A stretch of 64,000 bases of DNA, from NCBI GenBank assembly GCA_039707465.1, contig CM077645.1, positions 66,723,850 through 66,787,849 on the forward strand, in the 5' to 3' direction. Source of the stretch: Rhabdophis nuchalis. Its lineage: Eukaryota; Chordata; Lepidosauria; Squamata; Natricidae. This document shows, piece after piece, positions 35,703-46,571 of the stretch (within the stretch, counting starts at the first letter, position 1; each line of letters opens with the position of its first letter). The translations under genes and the position numbers were made by a program. The notes under the pieces were generated by a model that worked only from the letters and a program-made list of their open reading frames with translations, was not told the DNA's origin and ran no database searches.

Positions 35703-35946
35703 GTAATAGCAATGACACTTAGACTTATATACTACTTCACAGTCCTTTACAGCCCTGTGTGGGAGGTTTACAGAGTCAGCATATTGCGCCCAACAATCTG
35801 TGTCCTCATTTTACCAACCTTGGAAGGATGGAAGACTGAGTCAACCTTAAGCCGGTCAGAATCGAACTGCCGAACTGCTGGCAGCTGGCAATCAGCAGAA
35901 ATAGCCTGCAGTACTGCATTCTAACCATTGCACCACCGCAGCTCCT
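35703..35946 (-). mobile_element. tRNA-derived SINE, minus strand, with 7-bp duplication
   Basis: This is the complement of the family at 13042. The tail is ACACTTAGACTTATATACTAC, the body TTTACAGAGTCAGCATATTG and GGAAGGATGGAAGACTGAGTC, and the tRNA-like head CATTCTAACCATTGCACCACC at the right. GATGACA flanks the element at 35696-35702 and 35947-35953, a plausible target duplication. Confidence 0.85.
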
Positions 35947-36067
35947 GATGACATCTGTGGTAGATACAGTACATTCAAAAGGCACCAGGTTAAGAAAGGC
36001 CTCTATATATAATTTGTGTGTATGTGAGGCTATAGATCAGTAATTAACCTTACTATGGTTTTAAAAG

Positions 36068-36423
36068 GGATGTGGTGACTCAGTGGCTAGGATGCTGAGC
36101 TTGTCAATCAGAAATGTCGGCAGTTTGGCGGTTTGAATCCCTAGCGCCGTATAACAGACTGAGTTCCCGTTACTTGTCCCAGCTTCTGCCAACCTAGCAG
36201 TTCAAAAGCATGTAAAAATACAAGTAGAAAAATAGGAAGGTAGGATTGGTGGGAAGGTAACAGCGTTCCATGTGCCTTCGGCATTTAGTCATGCCGGCCA
36301 CATGACCATGGAGACGTCTTCAGACAGCGCTGACTCTTCGGCTTTGAAACGGAGGTTAGCACTATCCCCTAGAGTCAGGAACGACTAGCACATATGTGCG
36401 AGGGGAATCTTTACCTTTACCTT
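36068..36423 (+). mobile_element. Sauria-type SINE, copy 1
   Basis: The tRNA-like head (ACTCAGTGGCTAGGATG) has its B-box as GCGGTTTGAATCCC near 36128. The body runs through CCAACCTAGCAGTTCAAAAG and CATGCCGGCCACATGACC. The 3' part, AGAGTCAGGAACGACTAGCAC, with its terminal CTTTACCTTTACCTTA, is the Bov-B-like end used by Sauria SINEs. It lies directly against the SINE fragment that follows. Confidence 0.88.
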
Positions 36424-36755
36424 ATATTCTGCCTTCATTTTGTACATTATGTTCCTTTTTTCAATTTTCCCCATGATAGCAATCTTATAAGGTAGGATGC
36501 TGTGGCCTAAAGGTGGACCTCTCGCCTCACTATCAGGAGGTTGTGAGTTCAATCCTAGGTAGAGGCAGAAGTAAGATCTCCTGCTTGGGCAGGGGGTTGG
36601 ACTAGATGACCTGCAAGGTCCTTTCCAACTCTTGTTAATCTGATTGGGTGAGAAAGACTGACCGGCCTAAGTCACCCTGCTGGCTTTCATGACTAAGAGC
36701 GGACTAAAACTCCCCAGTTTGTAGTTTAGTACCTTGGCGAACCAAACTGGTTCTC
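36424..36755 (-). mobile_element. MIR/CORE-like SINE, minus strand, split by a CR1-tailed SINE
   Basis: The left part, 36424-36498, has TATTCTGCCTTCATTTTGTAC and ATAGCAATCTTATAAGGTAG. The right part, about 36646-36755, continues with GAGAAAGACTGACCGGCC, CTGGCTTTCATGACTAAGAG and the tRNA-like CGAACCAAACTGG end. The order and content match the SINE at 9476-9714. The interruption is the element at 36499-36645. Confidence 0.7.
36499..36645 (+). mobile_element. tRNA-headed SINE with CR1 3' tail
   Basis: The head contains TGGCCTAAAGG, a perfect match to the pol III A-box pattern, and AGTTCAATCCTAGG as B-box about 45 bases downstream. The last 70 or so bases (GCAGGGGGTTGGACTAGATG, then GGTCCTTTCCAACTC) are the CR1 LINE 3' end. 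A tRNA head on a CR1 tail is the design of SINEs mobilised by CR1. The element sits inside another SINE. I could not read a target duplication, and CR1 partners often leave none. Confidence 0.75.
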
Positions 36756-37477
36756 TTAATTCCTAAAGATGATTGATTGAAAACATGTCACAGTTTCATA
36801 TCATATACACAATCATTCTCAACAAACCATAATTAATCATGCCTTTAAGTTCTAAGAACATTACTTGGACTAAACTCATTCTACCCTGGCCAAACTGCTA
36901 AGAGTCTCTAAACTATTGACTTTTGGTGAAAAAAATCCAGAGGTATGAGGAAGTATTTAGTTGACCTGGGTCAGTTGTATCCCCGAGATCCTACTGATTT
37001 CCTGTTTCCAGTTTGACTGTTTGACTGGGCGAGTTGAAATGCAGGGAGGATTATTTTTTTCCAGTCTACTTAGTGCACACACCAAGCAACTGCCTTCAAA
37101 AGAACATGAACAGAACTTTTGTAACCTTTTCCATCTCCTCCACATGATATCCTGCATTGTGAAAACACCAGCCTTATGGCATCTTCTCATTTGTTCAATC
37201 TAGAGTTAGCCAATAAAAACAAATCCACTGCAAACTTCTGAGTCATAGTAGAATAGAAATTGTAAGGTGCTGAGGTTCTATAGGTGTCCCTGGATGACAG
37301 ATATGCAGATTTGGGAAGGAAAGGTGATATTTAGAATGGGAAGATTTTGAAAGACTATAAAAATGCTGGAGGAATTTTCCAAGTTCCCGTTCTCCCAGTC
37401 CATTAAGAGAAATGCTATTGACATTTGAAATTGTCTTCAGCCTTATCAGAAGGTAGGTTTTGTTGTCTCTTCCAAAG
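36756..37477. other. single-copy sequence
   Basis: No feature was recognised. Overlapping frames of about 80 codons on both strands have no recognisable motif. Confidence 0.35.
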
Positions 37478-37835
37478 CAGGTACGACAGTTCATTTAATG
37501 ACTGAAATTACAAAGGCACTGAAAAAATTGACCATTTTTCATACTTATGACTGTTGCAGCCATCCTTATGGTCACATGATTTACATTCAGATGCTTGACA
37601 ACTGACTCACATTTATGATGGCTGCAGTATCCCTGAGTCCCCTTTTGCAAACTTCTGACAAGGAAGTTCAATGGGGAAGCCAGATTCGCTTAACAGCTGT
37701 GTTACTAACTTAACAACGGCAAGCGATTCACTTACCAAACGTGGTAAGAAAAGTTGTAAAATGGGGCACAACTCACTTAACAAATGTCTCTGTTAGCAAC
37801 ATAGATTTTGGGCTCAATATGGTAAGGACTACCTG
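37478..37835 (-). mobile_element. pogo/Tigger-like non-autonomous DNA transposon with terminal deletion (358 bp)
   Basis: On the plus strand it starts CAGGTACGACAGTTCATTTA. About 14 bases of the normal terminus are missing compared with the family pattern. It ends GGTAAGGACTACCTG followed by TA. Internal words match the other copies: CATACTTATGACTGTTGCAG, CACTTAACAAATGTCTC and GATTTTGGGCTCAATATGG. Confidence 0.72.
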
Positions 37836-37837
37836 TA

Positions 37838-38485
37838 TTATCTTTTGTACTTCATTAATAAAAATTGATTTCATCCAGGGCTGAAAAGTGGATACAGTTA
37901 AACATGCAGTAGAAGAGCAGATGAAGTGACAGGCAAGGCAAATATCCAGCCCAGTTAGTTGGAGTTCAGTAACACGTCTCAGACTGTCATTCCTTTGCTT
38001 TGAGCCCCCAGAGCAAAACGATACACCCCAGGCTATTCCCGCCCAAACAAGTTGAAAACGTTACACATTCCATGTGTCAGTAAGGGAAGCCAGCTCCCCG
38101 CCACACTTATCCTTGAGGGCACTAAGCAGCACGCAAGCACAAAGAGAGCTTTAGTTGAAATAGAGATCCTGACTAGCTTAGATTTACAGTGCAGGCCATA
38201 TGCGCACTCTCTACTCCAATTTTTTTTTAAAAAAAATAAATAAGTAGCCCCCTGGGAAAAGCTGGCTGCAGGTCAATTTAATTTTAACTCTCCTCGCCGC
38301 AGCGCTTAACAAGGCTCCTTTTCGTGAAAGAGGCTTACTGTTCCTGACTGTTGCAATCAGTTCTGAACACATAGGTACATTCCTTGGATATTACTTTGGC
38401 AAAATTCTACTTGCAAAGCCACTCTCCTGAGAGGGAAAATCCCTTTGGCTTATAAAGTAGCAAAAAAATGTAGCAATATAAAAAG
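37838..38485. other. single-copy sequence
   Basis: It is slightly richer in GC than its surroundings around 37960-38330 and free of recognisable repeats. I see no splice-site-bounded exon that I can support. Confidence 0.35.
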
Positions 38486-38829
38486 TGGTGTGTGTGTGTG
38501 AGAGAGAGAGAGAGAGTGTGTGTGTATGAGAGAGAGGGGGGGAGGAGTGTGTATGAGAGAGAGGGGGGGAGTGTGTGTGTGAGAGAGAGAAGAGGGGAGT
38601 GTATGTGTTTGTGTGTGTGTGTAAGAAAGAGAGAGAGAAGGAGGTGTGTGTGTGTGAGAGAGAAGAGGGGACTGTGTGTATTTGTGTGTGTGGGTGTGGA
38701 TGTGAGAGACAGAGGAATGGAGAGAGAGAAGGGGGACTGTGTGTGTGTATGAGAAAGAGAGAGAAGGGGAAAGTGTGTGTGAGAGAGAGAGGGGGGGGAG
38801 AGGGATGGAGGGAGGGAGGGAGAGAGAGA
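38486..38829. repeat. (GT)n/(GA)n compound microsatellite
   Basis: About 340 bases alternate GTGTGT blocks with GAGAGA and GGGGAG blocks in a quasi-periodic manner (repeats of 'GTGTGTG-AGAGAGA-GGGG'). The His/Thr/Ser/Leu-rich and Val/Cys/Arg/Glu-rich peptides in all frames are artefacts. Confidence 0.95.
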
Positions 38830-39367
38830 CCAAGAACGGGATGAATTAGATGTGCTAAATATTTTTATTGGTATTTGAGATGAAGATGGATAAGATAGAC
38901 CCAGAAAGACAACTCCAGGGCAGCACCAGTAAGATATTTTGTTTGGGAAAAAGCAAATGAACAAATACAACCTATCCTTCCACTCCTTTCAGATCAAAGT
39001 GTATACTACCTGGAGCCCATCAACTTACTTGAGCTCTCAGGCCAGCAAATTCACAAGTGCTTCCCCCACTCCAGTATACAATCGTCAACACTACCATAGT
39101 CATCCATTCATTCCAAAAGTGACAGAGGTGGCTGCGTTCCCCTGCTTAATGGGAAGGCAGGAGTTCCTTAGCTTTGTTCTAAATTTTTGCCTCTCACAAA
39201 CTCACAAACCTGAGAGCTCTTGTACATGTGACATTCAGGGCTTATCTCACCCTTTGAAGCCACATGGGCTCACAAGTGCTTGCCCAGCTGCTAGATAGTG
39301 GGGGTAGTTTCATAGGAATCCTTTTGATAAACACTCCAGTCCTTGAACACAATCACACTAAGTTTCT
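38830..39367. other. no recognisable feature
   Basis: A single-copy-looking stretch before an L1 3' end. A 119-codon frame at 38939-39298 has no recognisable motif. Confidence 0.35.
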
Positions 39368-39954
39368 TAGATTTTATTAAAATGAACACGTGGTATAAAT
39401 GTGGAAAAATTAAAAAGTTTTGGCAACAATTGGAGGAAATGATGTTTGAAATGATGAAGAAAAGAATAACTTTGAGATCAGAATCTATATTATTACTGAT
39501 AATTAAAGAATTAGAATTAACAAAATATGAGAAAGAACTGATTAGAATTATGATTATAATGGGTAGAATTATAATAGCAAGATACTGGAAAATAGAGGTA
39601 AATATTAAAATAGAAGAGTGGTTTTGTGAAATGTGGAAATTAGCTTTAAATGATAAATTGACATGTGATATTAAATTTAGAGAGGGGGTCTATAAAAAAG
39701 ACATTTTTTGGAAGATTTGGAACCCATTTGTGGATTATGCGCTTGGAACTTTGGACGCCTCGACACCTGTACCCAGAGAACGCGGATTTTGGAGATCTTA
39801 AAGACAATTGAAGATATCCGAAGAACCAACTCTTCCTCTCGTTTTGTATAGCACTGGGTGGACTATTGTAAAAAAAAAAAAAAAAGTAAAATTTTTATGT
39901 TCATATGTATAACTTGTGGAAAACTATAATAAAAAAATTAAAATTAAAAAAAAA
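39368..39954 (+). mobile_element. L1 LINE ORF2 carboxy-terminus and 3' UTR
   Basis: The frame 39343-39801 (first codons in the flank) reads the L1 ORF2 carboxy-terminal region: MNTWYKCGKIKKFWQQLEE corresponds to the conserved HxWW/C...FW zone, followed by ELTKYEKELIRIM, GRIIIARYWK and EEWFCEMWKLALNDKLT. A short 3' UTR follows, with poly(A) runs at 39871-39886 and an A-rich end at 39930-39954. Endonuclease and reverse transcriptase are gone. It is the same family as the minus-strand copy at 28336. I could not identify a clear target duplication. Confidence 0.8.
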
Positions 39955-40910
39955 TGTGATTGACATATAAAACCAAGCACCGAAGAAGTATGTATCAAAT
40001 GTCGCTAAACTGAAAGGAATATTGGGGACAAAAAATGGGAAGAAAAATTAATCTATAAAAAAGTTTTTATTTTCTCAAGTATGGGACAACTTGAGATAAC
40101 CTCCAATTCTCCTCAGATGCAGCTTTCAAAAGATTCTATGCCCTGTAACATAACATTATATCCTTGAAGTGGGCTACCCATTTTTCTATGAATACCATAA
40201 TCTCACGCCATGTTTCACAGGGGTGAATTTCAGAACTGACAAAAGAACTAAAACAAATACAATGCAAAAGATCTGTGACTCAGTTTCCATTTTTCAATTA
40301 TTGCTTTTAGTATTTTCTTTCATTAAAAAATGAGCAAAACTTATCTTTTCTGTCCTATTTCAAATTAAGCACACATGTCACTTTGATTTACAAAGGCTTT
40401 ACTAGTGAATCTAGTACAACTGCAGGCACAGAGCTGGTGTACAAGTGCACGCATGTCCTGTTAAGTGTAAAGAAGAGTGAAGCTTTGCATAAGAGTTCAA
40501 TCCAAAGTCACACAGCACAACTTCAGAGAGGCAAGCATAGATTACAATTGTCCAAGTGGCAAAGGTCAAAAAGTTTGGTCAGCTGGTGTGAGTTAAAGAG
40601 CCACGAGTAAGGAAGCACAGCTGGAAGCAACACGCAGGAATGCAGATATGAAGCTGGCAAGTCGCGGTGCTAGTTCCTATATAGACCAAGTGAAGGTTGA
40701 GTTCATTTACCATTGTTGCTCCCTTTAACTTCTTGAAGAGAAGAGCAAGACATCTGCTTAATCCTCCAAAGCTAACATCACATCTAGATTAGATGCTCTG
40801 CCAGGATTGGGCCCCACCACCATCTGATTCCTTTCCATTGATTTTCTGCCAAATTGGCCCTTTATGGTGGGTTGTCTGCAACTCCTGAACCTGCAACTAA
40901 ACAGATCAGG
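39955..40910. other. single-copy sequence
   Basis: No feature was recognised. Confidence 0.35.
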
Positions 40911-40918
40911 CCTTGGGG

Positions 40919-41054
40919 CAGGACTGTCAAACTTGCGGCCCGCAGGCTGGATGCGTCACGTGCTGGCCACGCCCATGCCTGGTTTAGCAAAGGCGGGAGA
41001 AAGTCACAGTACATTACATGACGATGCCGTGATGATGCAAGTTTGACGCCTCTG
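40919..41054. mobile_element. non-autonomous hAT element (136 bp)
   Basis: The left end is CAGGACTGTCAAACTTGCGG and the right end reads GCAAGTTTGACGCCTCTG. The 8-bp flanks are CCTTGGGG (40911-40918) and CCTTAGGG (41055-41062), 7/8 identical. Internal CGGCCCGCAGGCTGGATGCG and TTTAGCAAAGGCGGG tie it to the truncated copy at 10256-10378, and its ends resemble the element at 11798. Confidence 0.85.
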
Positions 41055-41104
41055 CCTTAGGGTTAGTCTCTGGGTCTGAGGAGTCTGAGTCCATAACATT
41101 TCCC

Positions 41105-41205
41105 CCTAACAGCAACCCCGTGAGGTAGATAGCTGAGAGGAAATGATTGGCCCAAAGTCACTCAATGAGCTTCTGTGGCTGAGGTTCTCCCTATTTTAAT
41201 CCAAC
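41105..41205 (-). mobile_element. MIR/CORE-like SINE fragment, minus strand
   Basis: CAGCAACCCCGTGAGGTAG, then GCTGAGAGGAAATGATTGG and CCCAAAGTCACTC match the body of the SINE at 9476. The tRNA-like head has decayed beyond recognition. Confidence 0.55.
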
Positions 41206-42200
41206 AACATGATCATCACACAGTTTTTCTTACTTCCAGACACCAAAGCAGTACCATGGGAATAGTGAGCAGACGTGCATGGCATTTCTCCAATCACTTT
41301 TTTGGAGCTGCTTTTAACCCTGTTGCATGGAAAAACAAGAATGAATCGTGCCTATATTTTGATCAAGTGTGATTAACTGGTTTTGTTTTTCTTTTAGTGG
41401 GGGGGGGGAGTGGGGCAGGATGGTTATCTTAGGCCTCCCAAGTTATGGGTGCCTTTAGTATCGTCTGTTTCTAAACAGTCGGTCTAAAAAAAGACATTAT
41501 ATACAATTCACACAGTTGATTTGAACACTGAAATGGCAGTGGTGGTGAAAGTACTGTCTATTCAACTCAACGGAAGATGTTTTTACACTACCAGAAATAC
41601 TGAGGTGTGCTAACTTAGAATGACCAGTTTTGTAATACTCAGATTCTTTTGCCCTGTCTGTAGTCAAGCACAGTTAACAATCAGAAAAATGTGAAAATGT
41701 CACTCAAGCATTGCCAAATGGCAAGTTTGGTTCAGAATCTGAAGACATGTGCATCTAATTATACTGTTGTGTATGCTTTCAAACAGACGTTTAAGCTAAC
41801 TAGGAGAAAGGAAAGTCACATTTGCTTACACTTCCTTGACTAATTAGCTTTTATCATTTGGTTCATATTAGCATAATCTCTTAATAAAGTATTATTCAGG
41901 GATGCAGGCTTCAGTTCAGAAACTAAAAATATCCTGTTAAAAAGCAAGGGAGTTAGTGCAATGCCACAAAGCAGTGAATCAAGCTCTTACAACAGGAAAC
42001 AGCTCCTGAAAATGTTCTGCTAACATGTCAAGGAAATAAGGCAATCTGTGGGGAATTTTAAACTATGCAACTTACTCCTCTCTCTCTCTCTCTCCCACTT
42101 AATAGTGATATGGCTATCAGATTAGGGATGTAAAATTGGAATTCTCAAGTAAATACTGCAATTTTATATACCTTACCACTTCAAGAAAATTAATATCAAA
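41206..42200. other. single-copy AT-rich sequence
   Basis: No feature was recognised apart from a G-run of about eleven near 41399 and a short (CT)n at 42079-42095. Confidence 0.35.
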
Positions 42201-42205
42201 GTATG

Positions 42206-42624
42206 TGTTAGGGGTATAATCCTAGTGTTGGGTAGGCAATATATATAAACCATGATAACAAATGGACTTTGTTATTTTAAATGTTTGAATGTAATTAGCA
42301 GCTGTAATTACCTCAGCAATAAGAGGAAGCCAGGAGATCTCTAGATCTCTCTCTCTCTCTCTGCTCGCTGACTGACTGACTGACTGACAAGGAATAATCG
42401 TGGATTGCAACTGTAAGCGATTGTTTGTGAGTTAAGGACTGTATTTTGATTCAATATCTACTATCACTGCTTGCGAAACAGTAGTTTAGTTTTACATCAC
42501 AAGTAAAGCTATTTGGTTTTTACTATCAGTGTCTGAGACTCTATCTGTGTGTCTACTAGCAACGTTTCTCTACCTGCACATTCCGCTGCACACTTTCTGT
42601 CTCCTAAAGGAGATATCCCCAACA
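42206..42624. mobile_element. solo LTR with 5-bp target duplication (419 bp)
   Basis: It begins TGTTAGGGGTAT and ends ATATCCCCAACA, which are imperfect inverted ends of the TG...CA type. GTATG flanks both sides (42201-42205 and 42625-42629). The interior has a TATA-like ATATATAAAC near 42240, a CTCTCT run followed by four GACT repeats (42341-42390), and no coding frame. One LTR with a matched duplication and no internal region is the product of recombination between the two LTRs of a full element. A 5-bp duplication and TGTTAGG/CCCAACA ends fit Ty1/copia or Gypsy elements, and I cannot decide between them or exclude an endogenous retrovirus. Confidence 0.85.
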
Positions 42625-42634
42625 GTATGTACAA

Positions 42635-42978
42635 AGGGACACGGTGGCTCAGTGGCTAAGACGCTGAGCTTGTCAATCAGAAAGGTTGGCAGTTTGGCAG
42701 TTCAAATCCCTAGTAGGAGAGTGAGCTTCCATTATTTGTTCCAGATTCTGCCAACCTAGCAGTTCAAAAGCATGTAAAAATGCAAGTAGAAAAATAGGGA
42801 TCACCTTGGTAGGAAAGTAACAGCATTCCATGCACTTTTGGTGTTTAGTCATTCTGGCCACATGACCATGGAGACATCTTCAGACAGTGCTGGCTCTTCA
42901 GCTTTGAAACAGAGATGAGCACTGCCTCCTAGAGTCAGGAACGACTAGCACATATGTGAGAAGGAACCTTTACCTTTA
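42635..42978 (+). mobile_element. Sauria-type SINE, copy 2
   Basis: The head has TGGCTCAGTGG, a perfect A-box pattern, and GGCAGTTCAAATCCC as B-box. The body and Bov-B-like end (CTAGAGTCAGGAACGACTAG, then AACCTTTACCTTTA) match copy 1 at 36068 closely. GTACAA occurs just outside both ends and may be a short target duplication. It begins about 10 bases after the solo LTR. Confidence 0.88.
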
Positions 42979-43157
42979 GGTACAATGATGTCAAATTTGG
43001 AGGGTCATGCCAAGACCATTGAATTATGTTGTAAATTTCAGAATTTAGTAATGTGCAAAAAGTCAAGCTGTACATGCTTCAAAAATGATTGGGAAGAGAT
43101 GCTTCATGTCTCATGTAACCAACTTGGAGGGAGAGGGGTGGTTAAAAAGTATGAAAA

Positions 43158-43210
43158 TACATACATACATACATACATACATACATACATACATACATAC
43201 ATACATACAT
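43158..43210. repeat. (CATA)n microsatellite
   Basis: Thirteen uninterrupted CATA repeats. Confidence 0.97.
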
Positions 43211-45621
43211 GCTTCTGCTAGACATTCAAGTAGCTGTACTTTTTTTCAGGCTTTTACATGAGCCTAAAATAATGCTAATGTTTGAGATATCCATTCATTA
43301 AAGTTAAAGTGACTCTTAAAATTGTCTTACCTTATATCAATCTCTGGAAGAAATTAATGTAAAATTAGAGTTGCATTAATAAGTAGCAGAGAAGTGCTTT
43401 ATTTGTGCATGATTATCTTCCAAATGATTTTTAAGTGTGAAAACCATTGAAAATATCCTCCTTCATTTTGTATTGTTTTAAAGCCTTACTTCCCTATTCC
43501 TCTGGGCCCCAAATCAACTTTTATATTGACTATAACTTGAAAAAGCAAAAATTACAATTTTTAAACTGTAATTTTAAATATTGGATAAGTTGCATAAAAT
43601 TAGTTCTAGTAAAAATACCACATGAAAGCATATAGTATCTTAAAATATTTTAAAATCATTTAAATGAGACATTATCATATGATTCTTTTAACTAAACTTA
43701 TAAGAACATAGAAATATTCCCAATATTGCCAAAATAAGTATTTTAATCAAATCCGTATATTAATTCTGTATCTTTATTTTGGTAATATAAGCTTACTGAA
43801 TCTATACACTGTATAATCAGGGAGACACATAATTTTTTTAGATGATCAAACTTCCTCTTATTAGAGTCTGTAATATAGATAGAACATAATAGTTGTATCT
43901 CAGGTTTGAAATGAGATCCTTGGTGCTCTCTGAATTTGGCTGTGGCTTTGCACATATTTCATTACCGAACTAGGTAACATCATCAGTGCTAGAAAGGACT
44001 GGGGTTTGCTCTTTGATTATATAAGGACCCCAAAACCTGTAATATTTTCATCCAGTTAAATCCAGCTGAGTTAAAATCTCTGATAGTTTCACGCAATGTC
44101 AGACTTACAGCCAAGTATCAACCATCCATTATGTCTTCACCAAGAATATTATTATTTCACTTGGCTCATAAGGCAGGCATTAAAAAAGATAAAAACTTTA
44201 TAGAAGCATGCACAGATATACCGAATTTTAGCGGATACCTTATTGTAAATAAAGTACAGCTAAAGAACTGAACTTTTTCCAGCAAGTATTCCACAAAGCT
44301 AAGCAGTGGGTCTCCTTTTCAGCAGTATTGACCCTAAGAATATGGCTGACAGCCTGAGATAATAAATGTGGTATCTTAAAGCTCTTGCAGAGACTCTTCC
44401 ATTGACCCTGTCAGGGGGAATGATTTCATTTTTAAAAAATGGTGAGAAAAAAAATAAATAAGCCCAAAGATAATTTGACTTTGATGGTTACTTTTTTATA
44501 GCCCGTTCTTTAGTTCAGCCTGTCTGCTTATGTAAAACCTAATGAGGGGATGTCTCTGTTTACTATTGGGTTTTTTTCTAATGCAAGTCTGAATTTCTTT
44601 TCATTTTGCCTTTTTTTTTTAAAGTGGCAGAAAATAAAATGTTTAAATGAGTAGGAAATTAATGTTTGGACTTCAAATTCAGAGAAGCCCAAAACTTTTG
44701 CATTGGCTCCTTAACATTATTAAAGGATAGCTTTTCTTATTAAGGATCTGGAATGAAAACACCTATATGCATCTAAGGAATATTTCTAAGTGACAACAAC
44801 TGTTTCCTTGACTGGAATTGGAAAGTGTGTGTAGGCACTGGTCTTGTCTAGACTAGATTATCCGAATTCTCTAACAAGTCACATTTCTTCCAGCTGCTTA
44901 AACAGTCTTTACAAATGATTAATTCCTAGTGCTTTTTTGTATTATAGACAAGTTTGAGTTCTGAATATATGTTTCTGAACTTATAACAACCCCCACTACT
45001 GAACAAATTTCCCACAACAATGCTATTTAACAAAATTAATATGTTCAAATGAATGCACTCTAACTCTATTTCCAAACATGATTCTGTAGAATTTCTAGTG
45101 ATTCTAAACACAATTACAATTAATTCAACCCACAAGTGATGTAAGAGTATGTCAGGAAGACTTATTGGCATAGGTGTAACTAGTGCAGAGGACATCCGGT
45201 TAAGTGTTTTCTTGAACAAATCTCCCGGGCGTTGAACTCTTGAAAGGATGTTAAACACTGGAAAGAAATGTTTTACTTTTGTTCTTAATTTGTATTGATT
45301 CTGTTATTTATTGCTTTATTTTGTTAATTTGTTTTTATGCTTAGTCCAGAATAACGGTTGTATATTAGCAACAGAATATGAAACTCTTGAATTATATCTT
45401 ACCAATCTATTTCTTAGACCCTGGCTTTTACACGGAATCTTAGCTAAGCTCTTGGTCATACCTGAGTCATTAGTGTTCTTGAGAGCTTTGTTAAAATTCT
45501 ATATATTTTTCTTTCATTTTTTTAAAATAGAGAATTTGTTTCAACACTATTTAAAATAACAAAAGAATTTCACAGAAATTTTCACAAATAGAATGGCCAA
45601 AAAGGGTCATGGATTTCCTGG
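43211..45621. other. single-copy AT-rich sequence
   Basis: About 2.4 kb with no recognised repeat or exon. A 110-codon minus-strand frame at 44926-45258 has no motif I recognise. Confidence 0.4.
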
Positions 45622-45629
45622 CTTTCATT

Positions 45630-46001
45630 CAGCAGTGGGTTCCGGATCCTGTTCCAACCGTACCGTACCAGTTGGAACAGGCACAGTGTCACCCACATGG
45701 GCACGTGTGGCGCACAGGCACACATGTGTGGCACAAAGGCACACACGTGTGGCGCGCATATGCATTGTACCTACCTGCGATGCTTCCACAAGCCTCCGCA
45801 ATGCTCCAGCTATTTTCCGGAGCATTGCGCAGGTGCTGTACGCACCATGTGCGAAGTGGAAGTGGCAAAAGCTTAAAGCACAGGTAAGGAGTGAGGGTGG
45901 GCAGGTGAACCCTCCAGAGCACTGTACCGGAACGGTATTCAGTGCTCCGGGCAGGCTCCGGTACGCCCGTACCGGGGCATACCACCTGCAAACCACCACT
46001 G
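45630..46001. mobile_element. non-autonomous hAT element (CAGTGGTGGG family, 372 bp)
   Basis: The left end is CAGCAGTGGGTTCCGGATCC and the right end reads GCAAACCACCACTG. A perfect 8-bp duplication, CTTTCATT, lies at 45622-45629 and 46002-46009. The interior is GC-rich, with tandem GGCACACATGTGTGGC/GGCACACACGTGTGGCGC palindromic words at 45718-45756 and repeated CCGTACCGG motifs near both ends. The several frames of 90-140 codons on both strands reflect this composition. Confidence 0.92.
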
Positions 46002-46009
46002 CTTTCATT

Positions 46010-46569
46010 GTATAATAATGTCACCAGCAAGTATTTGAATTCTCTGGTTTCATACTTCACTTATATCCTCAAAGAAGACACCTTAAGGCAATTCCTGCCA
46101 TTGCTGCTATTTTTCAGAAACTCTTTGAAAATTTCTGCTTTCTCAGAATCAGAACAAATCTCAGAACAAATCTTCATCTAATTTTCTCCCCATATTCTGC
46201 ACAATTTTAGAGGGAAAGCATAATAGTGGATAGCTCTAATCTTGCCAGTATGTAGTTGTAATCTACGTAGCAAACTTGGGCAAAACAAATTATAAATCAA
46301 AATATAATGCTAAATCTCTGTCTGTTCTGCACCAGATGAGCAAAACAAAAATTCCCTCAAGTTGCTTTCAACCCCTGATGATGTCATAGTAAAGTTCATG
46401 AACTTTTGTTAGCAACAGTAGCATAGTGGTTTGTCATTGCCACTTTTTGGATTTTTCTAACCTCCATATGAGTTACAGATCTGATTTTTCTTGAAGGTCT
46501 CACTAGACCTGATCATAGAGCTCTGTAAGATCAGTCAACGGGGATGGTAGAATTAACATATCTTCCATC
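46010..46569. other. single-copy sequence
   Basis: No feature was recognised. Confidence 0.35.
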
Positions 46570-46571
46570 TA

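Noticed and set aside
38407..38970. 187-codon His/Thr/Ser/Leu-rich frame.
   Set aside because: It reads the GT/GA microsatellite.
44926..45258. 110-codon minus-strand frame outside repeats.
   Set aside because: There is no recognisable domain, no supporting splice or promoter context, and a frame of this length is expected by chance in several places of a 64-kb window.
45593..46015. 140-codon plus-strand frame and 120-codon minus-strand frames rich in Cys, His and Arg.
   Set aside because: They lie inside the hAT element at 45630-46001 and reflect its GC-rich palindromic content.
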